From: Ktedonobacterales bacterium
Lineage (GTDB): Bacteria > Chloroflexota > Ktedonobacteria > Ktedonobacterales > DATBGS01
Assembly: GCA_036557285.1 (NCBI GenBank)
Contig: DATBHW010000011.1
Span: 1 to 64,000, forward strand
Length of the DNA stretch: 64,000 bases
Reading direction: 5' to 3'
The notes under the pieces were generated by a model. It saw nothing but the letters and a program-made list of their open reading frames with translations, was not told the origin of the DNA and ran no database searches. Positions 34,792-44,000 of the stretch are shown one piece after another. Positions within the stretch are counted from its first letter, which is position 1, and the number at the start of each line of letters is the position of its first letter. A program made the position numbers and the translations under genes.

Positions 34792-35760
34792 GTGAATGTG
34801 CTTGTATCGGGTGGGGCCGGATTTATCGGTTCGCATCTTTGCTCCCGCTTGTTGGATGAAGGATATTCCGTTCTCTGTGTTGATAATTTGCTCACCGGGG
34901 CGCGTGGGAACATTGAGGCATTGCTGGGCAAACCACGCTTCACGTTTCTTCAGCACGATGTTGTTGAGCCGCTGGCCTTTGAGGCAGATGCGGTCTTCCA
35001 TTTAGCCAGCCCGGCCAGCCCGGTAGGATATATGGATCACCCCTTCGAGACGATCCTGGTGAATAGTATGGGAACCTATCGGCTGCTCCAGCGCGTGCGA
35101 GAGGCAGGCGCGCGGTTTTTAATCACTTCCACCTCTGAAATCTATGGCGATCCATTGGTTCATCCGCAGCGAGAAGACTATTTTGGCAATGTGAATCCCG
35201 TCGGCCCTCGCGCTTGCTATGATGAAAGCAAGCGCCTTGGCGAGACGATTACGATGGAGTTTTGCCGACAATATGGGGTTGATGCGCGTATCGTGCGTAT
35301 CTTCAATACCTATGGCCCACACAGCCAGATGGACGACGGGCGGATTATTCCGAATTTTATTACGCAGGCGTTGGATAACCGACCTCTGACGATTCATGGC
35401 GATGGTTCGCAAACGCGCAGCCTGTGCTATGTGACCGATCTGGTTGATGGGCTGATGCGCGCTATGTTCACGCCTGGAACGACTGGTGAGATTTATAATT
35501 TGGGCAACCCGGAAGAGCATACCGTTCTCGAATACGCTAGGCTAATTGCCCGTTTGTGCGGGTCTTCATCGAAAATGGTTTTTGAGCCTAAGCGACAGGA
35601 TGATCCAGATCGTCGTCGCCCCGATATTAGCAAAGCCAGGGAACAGCTTGGTTGGGAACCTGCGGTGGGTTTGGAGGCGGGCATGACCTGGACGATAAGC
35701 TGGTTCCGGCAAGAGCGCGCCCGACATACAACCGAGGCACAACGGATGCCAGTGGGGTGA
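34792..35760 (+). CDS. UDP-glucuronate decarboxylase-like SDR epimerase
   Basis: 322-residue extended short-chain dehydrogenase. NAD-binding GGAGFIGSHL at the N-terminus, Thr/Ser-Tyr-Lys catalytic set in TSTSEIYGDP and YDESKRLGE (YxxxK, about residues 142-146), and the GDGSQTRSLCYVTDLVDG block (about 203-220). This combination (SEIYGDPxxHPQ and ACYDESKR) is typical of UDP-xylose synthase/UDP-glucuronate decarboxylases, making nucleotide sugars for polysaccharides. The GTG at 34792, seven bases after GGAGG, is preferred to an ATG 18 codons upstream. A dTDP-glucose dehydratase is the main alternative. Confidence 0.88.
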   Translation: MNVLVSGGAGFIGSHLCSRLLDEGYSVLCVDNLLTGARGNIEALLGKPRFTFLQHDVVEPLAFEADAVFHLASPASPVGYMDHPFETILVNSMGTYRLLQRVREAGARFLITSTSEIYGDPLVHPQREDYFGNVNPVGPRACYDESKRLGETITMEFCRQYGVDARIVRIFNTYGPHSQMDDGRIIPNFITQALDNRPLTIHGDGSQTRSLCYVTDLVDGLMRAMFTPGTTGEIYNLGNPEEHTVLEYARLIARLCGSSSKMVFEPKRQDDPDRRRPDISKAREQLGWEPAVGLEAGMTWTISWFRQERARHTTEAQRMPVG

Positions 35761-36168
35761 GGCCGGGGCATAGGATGTGCAAAGCTGGTATCTGCTCTGG
35801 CTGCTCTCCGCTTCTGGCTGCTCGCGCTTCTTTACCAAGGGCGAGCGCAGCAGAGGATTTCTGGAAGCGCCGTCCGATGTTACCTGGCGCTTTGATAAAA
35901 CGTCATCCCTGATGAAGCATTTGCTCACTTAGCGGTGGCCTCCTCTCTTGCGGAGGCATACAAACCTGATGATAGACCCTCTTAATGCCTTGGGAAGAAC
36001 ATATCAAACATTCGGGGTTGAGAGGTCTGGAGGTGTCCCATTTCGCCTCACTTTGATCAATCGGATACACGCGGCTCACCCCCTTCAGATCGGTTTTTTG
36101 TCGGCCACTCCAAACAAAAGCCTTCCTCGGATGAAGCGAGGCCGTCAGAGATAGGGCGAGATGAGGAC
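35761..36168. other. Gene-free stretch
   Basis: About 400 bases with only short, unconvincing open frames on both strands. No clear promoter, repeat or RNA structure was recognised. It could hold a decayed gene, but no similarity is apparent to me. Confidence 0.35.
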
Positions 36169-37269
36169 GTGGCAGAGCTGAACCCGCAACGGCCTTCCAT
36201 TGGGAAGAGGTTACTTAGTTGGCGGACGATTGTCCCGCTGGCGCTGGTCATCGTGGTCTTTGCTCTGGTAGCGCAGCGCCTGAGCCTGGAACTGAATCCC
36301 AAGAGCATTGCTGCGGCCTTGGGGCGCGCTAATGTCTGGTTATTTGCGGTGGCTTTTGTAATCTATTACTGCTCCTTCCCGATGCGCGCCCTGCGTTGGC
36401 GGCTGCTGTTAGAGAATGTGGGCTACCGTAAAGAGGATGGGGTTTATCTCCCCAGTTTTCTCAACCTCAATAAAATCCTCTACCTCTCGTGGTTTGCGAA
36501 TGTGGTTGTCCCCGCGAAGCTTGGCGATATCTATCGCGCCTATCTGCTGCGCCAGGCTGCGAATGTTTCGACTACTCGGTCCTTTGGCACGGTACTGGCT
36601 GAACGTATTCTCGATCTGATTGGCTTGCTGCTGCTGTTTATTTCGGCGATCTTGATTAGTCTGCATGGTCAGCTACCTGCGGAGCTTGAACTGGCGCTGC
36701 GGGTATGTCTGGCGCTGGTGGTAGGGCTGGTCGTTGGGCTGGTGGGGCTGCGTGTCTATCGTGATCGGATTGGCAGGCGCATTCCTACACGTTTCCGGGT
36801 GCAGTACGTGCATTTCCAAGAGGGTACGCTCGGCTCGTTTAAGCGGCTGCAATTGCTGGCCCCGCTGACACTGGCGGTCTGGTCGCTGGAATCGCTGCGT
36901 TTCATGTTTGTGGCTCTGGCGGCTGGCTTGCTGGGTGGCGATCTTCCTCATATCTTTGCGGCGGCGCTCTTTATTGCACTGGGCGAATCGCTGCTGACAA
37001 CGGTGCCGCTGACCAGCGGCGGGGTGGGTTTTGTGGAGGCGGGGATGTTTGCGATGATCCTGCTCTTTACCCCCCAGACGACGGCAGCGCAGAACGCGGC
37101 TGCTGCGGCTATTCTGCTGGACCGTCTGATTAGCCTGGTAAGTATTCTGCTCTTTGGCGGGCTGCTCTTCTTCTTTACCATCGTTGTGGGGAAGGGGTTG
37201 AGGCGGCGCGTGAAGGGGCCAGAGAAAGCGGATGCGCCAGGCGAACCAGAGGTTGCCTCTCCTCTTTAG
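36169..37269 (+). CDS. UPF0104/AglD-like flippase-type membrane protein
   Basis: 366 residues with about eight membrane helices, belonging to the lysylphosphatidylglycerol synthase transmembrane (UPF0104) superfamily. Family features: FPMRALRWRLLLENVGY (about 69-85), YLSWFANVVVPAKLGDIYRAYLL (about 104-126; the PxRxGD/PAKLGD motif), ERILDLIGLL and LTTVPLTSGGVGFVEAGM. Members are proposed to move lipids or lipid-linked sugars across the membrane. Starts at GTG with GAGGAC immediately upstream; no better in-frame start exists. Proximity to UXS and glycosyltransferase genes suggests glycoconjugate export. Confidence 0.85.
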   Translation: MAELNPQRPSIGKRLLSWRTIVPLALVIVVFALVAQRLSLELNPKSIAAALGRANVWLFAVAFVIYYCSFPMRALRWRLLLENVGYRKEDGVYLPSFLNLNKILYLSWFANVVVPAKLGDIYRAYLLRQAANVSTTRSFGTVLAERILDLIGLLLLFISAILISLHGQLPAELELALRVCLALVVGLVVGLVGLRVYRDRIGRRIPTRFRVQYVHFQEGTLGSFKRLQLLAPLTLAVWSLESLRFMFVALAAGLLGGDLPHIFAAALFIALGESLLTTVPLTSGGVGFVEAGMFAMILLFTPQTTAAQNAAAAAILLDRLISLVSILLFGGLLFFFTIVVGKGLRRRVKGPEKADAPGEPEVASPL

Positions 37270-37304
37270 GCTTGCACAGCGCGACGTTCACCAGAGGAGG
37301 AGTC

Positions 37305-37766
37305 ATGGCGCGCTACCCCTATGATATTACCGTGATCGGCGGGGTCCGGTGGGCTGCCAGCCGCGCGGCTGGCAGCGGCGCTGGGCGCACGAACAGCCCT
37401 GATTGATAAGGAGCGCCTGGGCGGCGATTGCCTGCATTATGGCTGCGTATGGTGCGCCTGCGCTGGCACACGCTTGATCGCGCCCAGACGGCAGGAGAGC
37501 TTGAAGGGTTTATCAAGCTGATTGTGTCTCAGAAGGGCGACAGATTCTGGGGGCGCATATCGTGGGAGCGCACGCCGGTGAACTGATCGGTGAACTGGCG
37601 CTGGCGATGCGGCACAACCTTGGCCTGGGCGCTGTGCTGGCGACGATTCACGCTTCCCACGCTGGGTACCAGCCTTCAGCAGACGGCGTTCGAGTGGTAT
37701 GTGGGATCAAGATCGCTTGGGCGTGCTAGAAAGATTATTCGGCCTCTGCTGGCCTGGTGCGGGTAA
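37305..37766 (+). pseudogene. Degraded flavin disulfide reductase (MerA/Lpd-like)
   Basis: A clear ribosome site (GAGGAGG) and ATG lead into MARYPYDITVIGG. A one-base frameshift follows, and the next frame gives SGGLPAARLAAALGARTAL and the active site LGGDCLHYGCV (CxxxxC). About 37450 the sequence jumps to the C-terminal dimerisation domain: QILGAHIVGAHAGELIGELA, then after another shift LPTLGTSLQQTAFEWYVGS and the stop TAA at 37764. At least three frameshifts and a deletion of roughly 300 central codons (NAD and middle FAD domains) make it non-functional. The intact protein would be about 470 residues, like mercuric reductase or dihydrolipoamide dehydrogenase. Confidence 0.85.
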
Positions 37767-37871
37767 TAACGCCTGCGAGCGAATGCGAGCGGCTGCTCCC
37801 TGTAGTGCTCCTGTCTCGGCAGCGATACAGGAGGCAGCCGCGATGCAATCGGATGCCTTTTTATTTCCACC

Positions 37872-38261
37872 TTATTCCACCACGAGCGCATCCATCAGCG
37901 CGGCTTCGCGGGCGGTATCGCTGGCGTCTTCAGGGAGTTCTTCCAGCAGCCAGCCTTTGCGGCTGGGAATATCGAAGACAGCCAGCGGCCAGCCGCGAAT
38001 GCAGAGGGCGGCGCGCTGTCCATGTTCGGCCCAGTAAATCTGGATGTAGTCCTCACGCATGGGCAGCGGTAGGTCGGCGGTTTGATAGATTTCGACGTGG
38101 CTGAGGATTTCTTTAGGATTCAAGGCGCAGAGATAAAAATATCCTGTCTTGCCATCATCCTCGAAGATGGCGCCGAAACTTTTGTCGCCATTGGCGCGCG
38201 CGACCCAGATAGTGGGTTTGCGGTTCTGGGCGCGTTTGCCCTGAGCGCCTACTTTTTGCAT
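37872..38261 (-). CDS. DUF2251-like protein
   Basis: 129-residue soluble protein with the hallmark segments of DUF2251: AIFEDDGKTGYFYLCAL (about 34-50), IQIYWAEHGQRAALCIRGWP (about 73-92) and LAVFDIPSRKGWL. Function of the family is unknown. ATG 38261 is preceded by GGAGG; the slightly longer frame (TTG at 38279) starts inside that ribosome site. It stands between the decayed reductase and the endonuclease IV gene, on the latter's strand. Confidence 0.8.
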   Translation of the reverse strand: MQKVGAQGKRAQNRKPTIWVARANGDKSFGAIFEDDGKTGYFYLCALNPKEILSHVEIYQTADLPLPMREDYIQIYWAEHGQRAALCIRGWPLAVFDIPSRKGWLLEELPEDASDTAREAALMDALVVE

Positions 38262-38312
38262 ACTGATGTACTCCTCCAAATATCCATCACTGATTCTGAC
38301 CAGAAAACAGTG

Positions 38313-39293
38313 CTAGCGTGTCGGCTGGTCGATCTGAGGCGGCATAGTTTCTGCCGAGCCTTCGGCTGCGGGCGCTTGCCCTGGCTGCGGCCCCGGCGCT
38401 CTCGATCCCGCGCCCAGCGCCCGCACACGGGCAAGGTGTTCTTTATCATGCGCCCAATCAGGGCGGGTCTCGTCATCCTCAAGTGTCTGGATCGGCGTTT
38501 CCAGAATGATGGCGACGTCTTGCAGGGCAGGATGCCTGAGCAGGGTACGCAGCCCGACCTCTGGAATGATGCCTTCACCGATGCGGGCATGCAAGTCGCG
38601 GCGCCCGCCTAGCGCAGTAGCGGTATCGTTGAGGTGGATTACCGGCAGACGCCGCAAGCCAACCAGACGATCAACATCTGCTAGCAGGCGCGTGACCTCC
38701 TCCGCGCTGCCAAGATCGTAACCAGCCCCCCAGAGATGCGCGGTGTCCAGGCAGATGCCCAGGCGTGCCGCGTGTTCAGGCAGCGCATCCAGGACGGCTG
38801 CCAGATGCTCGATCCGGGAACCAACCTGGTTGCCCGCCCCCACATCGTTTTCAAGCAGGACCACAACTTCGTCTGGCGCGGCTGGCAGGATGCGGCGCAG
38901 GCCGTCGGCGATGCGCTCGATGCCCGCTTCGACGCCTGCGCCCCGGTGGCTGCCCATGTGAAAGACAACATAGCGAGCGCCAAAGCGCCTGGCACGCTGT
39001 ATCGTTCCGCCCAGCAGTATAACAGACTTGTCAAAAATAGTCTCGTCGGGCGAGGCGAGGTTAATGAGATAGGGCGCGTGGACGACGACGGGCGAGAGTC
39101 CACGCTCGGCGACGGCACAGGCAAAGGCGCTCGGCGGGTCGAGCTTTCCTGGCGCTGCCGGAACATCGCGTGGCGGCTGCCAGGAGGTAGGATTGTTGAC
39201 AAAAATCTGGATAGTGTCACAGCCTAGCGATTGGGCGATTTCGGCGGCCTGGACTGGTCTGGAACTGGTGGGAAGATGGCGACCTAACTTCAA
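38313..39293 (-). CDS. nfo: Endonuclease IV (AP endonuclease)
   Basis: 326-residue xylose-isomerase-like TIM barrel that cuts the backbone at abasic sites in base-excision repair using three zinc ions. Metal-site blocks: VVFHMGSHRG (about 94-103), VVLLENDVGAGNQ, LGICLDTAHLWGAGYDL (about 176-192) and VIHLNDTATALGGRRDLHAR (about 216-235). The last ~45 residues (Ala/Pro/Gln-rich) extend beyond the family's ~280 and are probably disordered. TTG start overlaps the scpB stop by four bases (TTGA), indicating translational coupling. Confidence 0.93.
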   Translation of the reverse strand: MKLGRHLPTSSRPVQAAEIAQSLGCDTIQIFVNNPTSWQPPRDVPAAPGKLDPPSAFACAVAERGLSPVVVHAPYLINLASPDETIFDKSVILLGGTIQRARRFGARYVVFHMGSHRGAGVEAGIERIADGLRRILPAAPDEVVVLLENDVGAGNQVGSRIEHLAAVLDALPEHAARLGICLDTAHLWGAGYDLGSAEEVTRLLADVDRLVGLRRLPVIHLNDTATALGGRRDLHARIGEGIIPEVGLRTLLRHPALQDVAIILETPIQTLEDDETRPDWAHDKEHLARVRALGAGSRAPGPQPGQAPAAEGSAETMPPQIDQPTR

Positions 39294-39991
39294 CCTGACT
39301 CCTCCTCGCCCTCTTGCCTGGCTGGCGAGATAGCTGACTGTTCGGACGGCTGCGGCTCTGCAATGGATCGCTCGCTATGCCCGTTAGCCGCAGGGGCGCG
39401 ATGGTCCGCTCCATTGGGGAGCGATTCCAACGCCTGAAGGCTTTCGCCGGGGAGGTCGAGTGTGGGCAGATGCTCCAGGCTGGTCAGGCCGAACTGCTGA
39501 AGGAATTCGGGCGTGGTGGCGAAGAGCGCAGGCCGACCAACGGTGGCGGCGCGCCCAATCTCGTTGACCAGGCTATGGGCGATCAGACTGGCAAGCGCCC
39601 GATCACTATTGACGCCGCGAATGGTTTCGATCTGGCTGCGGGTGATTGGCTGGCGATAGGTGATGACGGCCAGCGTTTCCAGAGCGGCAGTGGTGAGCTT
39701 GACCTGGCTAGGCAAGCCCAGGAACGCGGCGATATAGCGGGCGTTCTCCGGCGCGGAGACAAGCTGCACCTGGTTGCCCAGGCGCTGTACGCGCACACCG
39801 CGCTTTTCGCACTCGGCAGCCAGGGTGGCAAGTGTGGCTTCAAGCTGGCCCTCGTTGATTGCCAGCAAGCGCCGCAGTTCGGCCCGCTCCAGGGGGCGTC
39901 CGGCCACGAAAAGAAGGCTTTCGAGGGCAGATTTCAGTTGTTCAGCGGCGGTCTGCTGGGTTTCTGCTTCGTGGGAATCTGCTATCTGCAT
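39290..39991 (-). CDS. scpB: Segregation and condensation protein ScpB
   Basis: 233 residues, two winged-helix domains (about 15-95 and 100-180). Family blocks: LKSALESLLFVAGRPLERAE, LTTAALETLAVITYRQPITR then SQIETIRGVNSDRAL, and GRPALFATTPEFLQQFGL. ScpB binds the SMC-ScpA ring that compacts and segregates the chromosome. The acidic/Gln-rich C-terminal tail is variable. scpA is not next to it here, which is unusual but not rare. Overlaps nfo by four bases. Confidence 0.93.
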   Translation of the reverse strand: MQIADSHEAETQQTAAEQLKSALESLLFVAGRPLERAELRRLLAINEGQLEATLATLAAECEKRGVRVQRLGNQVQLVSAPENARYIAAFLGLPSQVKLTTAALETLAVITYRQPITRSQIETIRGVNSDRALASLIAHSLVNEIGRAATVGRPALFATTPEFLQQFGLTSLEHLPTLDLPGESLQALESLPNGADHRAPAANGHSERSIAEPQPSEQSAISPARQEGEEESG

Positions 39992-40388
39992 AGTTTCGGA
40001 TGTAGCGCCTGGGAGAGTTTCTCTTAGCGCACTGCGCGCTCTTCACATACTACCCGATTATAACACGGCGCTTGCAGAACGCAAAGTTTTTCAGCAAGTT
40101 TGCGTGGAACGCTGCCACGCACGTATTTGCCATCGGGGAGTACATTTGGGACCGTTTATCTTTTACTCACTCGCCAGTAGGAAAGGTAGCCAGACCCCGG
40201 TTGTGCACGGTATGTCGCACATTATGTCCAACATGATATAAGGTAGTCAGGCCCCGGTTCTGCATGGTATAATGAAGAAAAGAGCGGCGCACCCGCGAAA
40301 ACAGGTGCGCTAGCGCACCGCCCCCCTTATCTTCGGGAGGCGGTTCTTCTGCTGCGCAGAAATATGCAAAGGATGGGAAAGAGCAGCG
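39992..40388. other. Divergent region with duplicated promoter-like segment
   Basis: About 400 bases between scpB and pth. It contains an imperfect ~30-base direct repeat (40184-40213 and 40241-40270), an extended -10 TGGTATAAT ending the second copy (-10 at 40268-40273), and a 16-base perfect palindrome GGTGCGCTAGCGCACC (40304-40319) in the leader of pth. Confidence 0.55.
40184..40270 (+). repeat. Imperfect direct repeat upstream of pth
   Basis: The unit around GGTAGYCAGRCCCCGGTT with a TGCAYGGTAT end occurs at 40184-40213 and 40241-40270, 57 bases apart with about four mismatches in 30. The second copy runs into TATAAT, the first into TATGTC, which suggests a duplicated promoter or operator. 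Confidence 0.6.
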
Positions 40389-40973
40389 GTGAAGTTGGTT
40401 GTGGGCCTGGGCAATCCAGGCAGAGAGTATGAGAAGACGCGCCATAACGTGGGCTTCCATGTGGCTGATCTGGTGGCTGAGGCCGAGGGCTGGACCTGGA
40501 GCGGGAAACGCGGCAAGACGCTGCTGGCCGAAGGGCTGATCAACGGCGAGAAGGTTGTGCTGGCGAAGCCGCAGAGCTACATGAACCTGAGCGGCAAGCC
40601 GGTCGCCGACCTGGCGCATTGGTATAAGGTCGCTCTGGACGATCTGCTGATTGTCTGCGACGACCTCGATCTCCCCTTTGCCAGAATGCGGCTGCGTCCG
40701 CGTGGCAAGTCGGGTGGGCATCATGGGCTGGAGTCGGTCATCGAGGCGCTAGGGTCAAGTGAGTTTCCTCGCCTGAAGCTGGGGATTGGCCGACCGGCGG
40801 TGAATCCAATGCAGACGGCGGGTTATGTGCTGAAGCCTCCGCGCGGCAAAGAGAAAGAGACGCTGGAGGAAGCCGAGCGGTTAGCAGCGGAGGCGGTGCG
40901 CTCTTTTCTGCGCGAGGGCGTGCTGGTGGCAATGAATCGGTTTAATAGTGTCCGTGTTTCAGAGAAAGCCTGA
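40389..40973 (+). CDS. pth: Peptidyl-tRNA hydrolase
   Basis: 194 residues. Releases peptides from prematurely dropped peptidyl-tRNA. Conserved features: VGLGNPGREYEKTRHNVGFH with the catalytic His (about residue 20), the substrate-binding KPQSYMNLSG (about 59-68) with its Asn, CDDLDLPF with the catalytic Asp (about 93), and RGKSGGHHGLESV. Starts with GTG preceded by GGGAAAGAGC. mfd follows by 63 bases on the same strand, a common pth-mfd pairing. Confidence 0.95.
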   Translation: MKLVVGLGNPGREYEKTRHNVGFHVADLVAEAEGWTWSGKRGKTLLAEGLINGEKVVLAKPQSYMNLSGKPVADLAHWYKVALDDLLIVCDDLDLPFARMRLRPRGKSGGHHGLESVIEALGSSEFPRLKLGIGRPAVNPMQTAGYVLKPPRGKEKETLEEAERLAAEAVRSFLREGVLVAMNRFNSVRVSEKA

Positions 40974-41036
40974 ATCTGCCTGTAGCACTGCCAGAGATGG
41001 CTGTGCCACAAGCAAAACGACTCATGGGGAGGATAG

Positions 41037-44000
41037 ATGTCCTTACAGGGTTTACTCCCGATAATGAGAGAGCGGCCAGAGTTTCGCCGCCTGGTCGAGC
41101 AATTGGAGCATGGCGAAGCGCCCCCGGAACTGCATGGCGTGAGTGAGTCCAGCAAGCCGTATCTGCTGGCGGCACTGGGTACCGCGCTGAGTCGGCCATT
41201 GTTGATTGTCGTGCAGGATGAGAATCGGGCGCGGGACGTGGCCGAGATGCTGCGACCGCTCACGGGCCGCCCGGAGCAGGTGCTGTTGTTCCCTGACCGG
41301 GATGCCCTGCCCTATGAGCGCATGATTGAAAATGCCGAGACGATGCAGCTACGACTGGGTACGCTGGCACGCCTGGCAAACGGCAGAACGAAGCCGAAGC
41401 CACAGGCTCCGGATGCGGCGCTGATTGTCGTTGCCTCGGCGCGGACGCTGACCCAGCCGATTATCCCGCCAGACGAGCTGCGCAGGGCGCTGGTGGAGCT
41501 GCGGGTGGGCGAGGAGTTGGACCTGGAACTGCTGCTGGAGCAGTGTTATCACCTGGGCTATGAGCCGGTAGCGGAGGTGGAGGAGCCAGGGCAGATGACG
41601 CATCGCGGCGGCATCGTAGATATTTTCCCGCCGACGCTCGTTCGGCCTGTACGGATCGAGTTCTTTGGCGATGAGATTGAGTCTATTCGCACCTTCGACC
41701 CTGAGACGCAGCGTTCGCTCAATCCCATAGATTCGGTGCTGCTCGCGCCTTCCAGGGAAGCACTGCCGCTGCGCGGGCCAGAGGCGGCGGCTGAACTGGA
41801 GCGGCTGCCGATAACGACGCTGCATCAGGATGCGGCTGATCGCTGGGCGCGTGATCTGGATGCTTTGCGGTCCCGGCAGTCGTTTGATGATCTGGTCTTT
41901 TATCTGCCCTATCTGCATCGCCCGGCAACGCTGGTCTCCTATCTACCGCCCGATGGCGTGCTGGCGCTGGATATGCCTGATCGGCTGGAAGAGGTGGCGC
42001 TGCGGCTGGCCGATCAGGCTGAAGAGGTGCGCGTTTCGCGGGAGCGCGATGGGGAGAATCCGCCCGGGCTGCGCCCGGCCTTTATCGGCTGGCATGACCT
42101 TTGGCCGCAGCTTGAGGCGCGGCGGTATCTGCGCTTTGCCAGCTTTCTGACAGACGAAAGCCTGCCCCCTGGTGATCAGCGCGTGGCAGGCAATGGAAGC
42201 CAGACCAGAGATGAGAGGCGCGCGCTGGCGCCTGATCTGCACGCGGCCAACTCGTATGGGGGGCGCTTGCGGGCCTTTGTGGTGGAAACGCGACGGGCGA
42301 TGCGTGAGCGGCAGCGCGTAGTGGTGGTGACAGGCCAGGCGCGGCGGCTGTGTGAGGTGTTTGGGGATGAGGCGCAGTTTGGCGCGGATGCTGTGCAAGT
42401 TTCGCCCGTGATTCACCTGGCCGAAGCGCCGGAGCCTGGCTTGCTGGCGATTGTCCAGGGGCATCTGGCGGAAGGCTGGCAGAGCCGCGCGCTGGCGCTG
42501 ACGGTCTTTACCGATACGGAAGTTTTTGGCTGGTCGAAGCGGCGTGAGGCAGCGCGCCGCAAGCCGGTAACTCCGGCGACCTTCCTGGCGGAAGTTCATC
42601 CGGGCGATTTTGTGGTGCATCAGGATCATGGCATCGGGCGCTTCGAGGGGCTGGTCAAACTCAATAGTACCGGAGTCGAGCGCGAGTACCTGTTGATTCA
42701 GTACGCCGGAACGGACCGGCTGTATATCCCGACGGATCAGCTTGATCGCGCCACCAAGTTTATCGGCATGGGCGATGCGACGCCCGCGCTTAGCAAGCTG
42801 GGCAGCGCAGAATGGGCGCGCGCCAAGCAGCAGGTCAAAGAGAGCGTGCAGAACATCGCCAGCGATCTGCTGCGGCTCTACAGCGTGCGCGAGGCGGCGG
42901 ACGGTCACGCCTTCCCGGCTGACAGCGAGCAACCCTGGTTGCAAGAGCTTGAAGAGGCGTTCCCTTATGAGGAGACTGCCGATCAGGCGCGGGCCATTGA
43001 TGAAGTCAAGGCCGATATGCAGCGGCCCCGCCCGATGGATCGGCTGGTCTGCGGAGATGTGGGCTATGGCAAGACGGAGGTGGCGCTGCGGGCCGCTTTC
43101 AAGGCCGTTCTCGATCAGCGCCAGGTAGCTGTCCTGGCTCCGACGACGGTTCTGGCACTTCAGCACTTCAATACCTTCAGCGAGCGGCTGCGGCCTTATC
43201 CTATTCGCGTCGAGTTACTGAGCCGCTTCCGCTCGGAGAAAGAGCAGAAGCAGGTGTTGGAAGACCTGGCGCTGGGCCGCGTTGATGTTTTGATCGGCAC
43301 ACACCGGCTGCTCCAGAAGGATGTTGTCTTCAATAACCTGGGGCTGCTGATTATTGATGAAGAGCAACGCTTTGGCGTTGTCCACAAGGAGCGGCTGAAG
43401 CAATTGCGCATGGAGATTGATGTGCTGACGCTGACAGCGACGCCCATCCCGCGCACGCTGCATATGGGATTGGTCAATGTGCGCGATATGAGCGTGATTG
43501 AGACGCCTCCACAGGAGCGGCTGCCGATTCGCACCTCGATTCGTGAATGGGATGATGCGCTCATTCGTGAGGCGATTCTGCGCGAGGTGGATCGCGGCGG
43601 CCAGGTCTTCTTTGTGCATAACCGTGTGCAGGGGATTCAGGTGATTGCCCAGCGGCTGCAACGGCTTATTCCAGAGGCGACGTTTGCGGTGGCACATGGG
43701 CAGATGGCCGAGGATCAGCTTGAGCACGTCATGCTGGCCTTTTCCAGCGGCGAATATAACGTCCTGGTCTGCACGACGATCATTGAAAATGGGCTGGACA
43801 TTCCCAACGCCAACACGATTATCATCAACAACGCGGCGAACTTCGGGCTGGCGCAGTTGTATCAGTTGCGCGGGCGCGTGGGGCGCGGCTCACATCAAGC
43901 TTATGCCTATCTGCTCTTCAATAAGGAGACGAAGCTGACGCCCATTGCCGAAAGACGGCTGCGGGCGATCTATGAGGCAACGGAACTGGGTGCGGGTTTC

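Noticed and set aside
41943-43166. 407-codon open frame on the minus strand within mfd
   Set aside because: Antisense shadow of mfd; no ribosome site and no recognisable domain.
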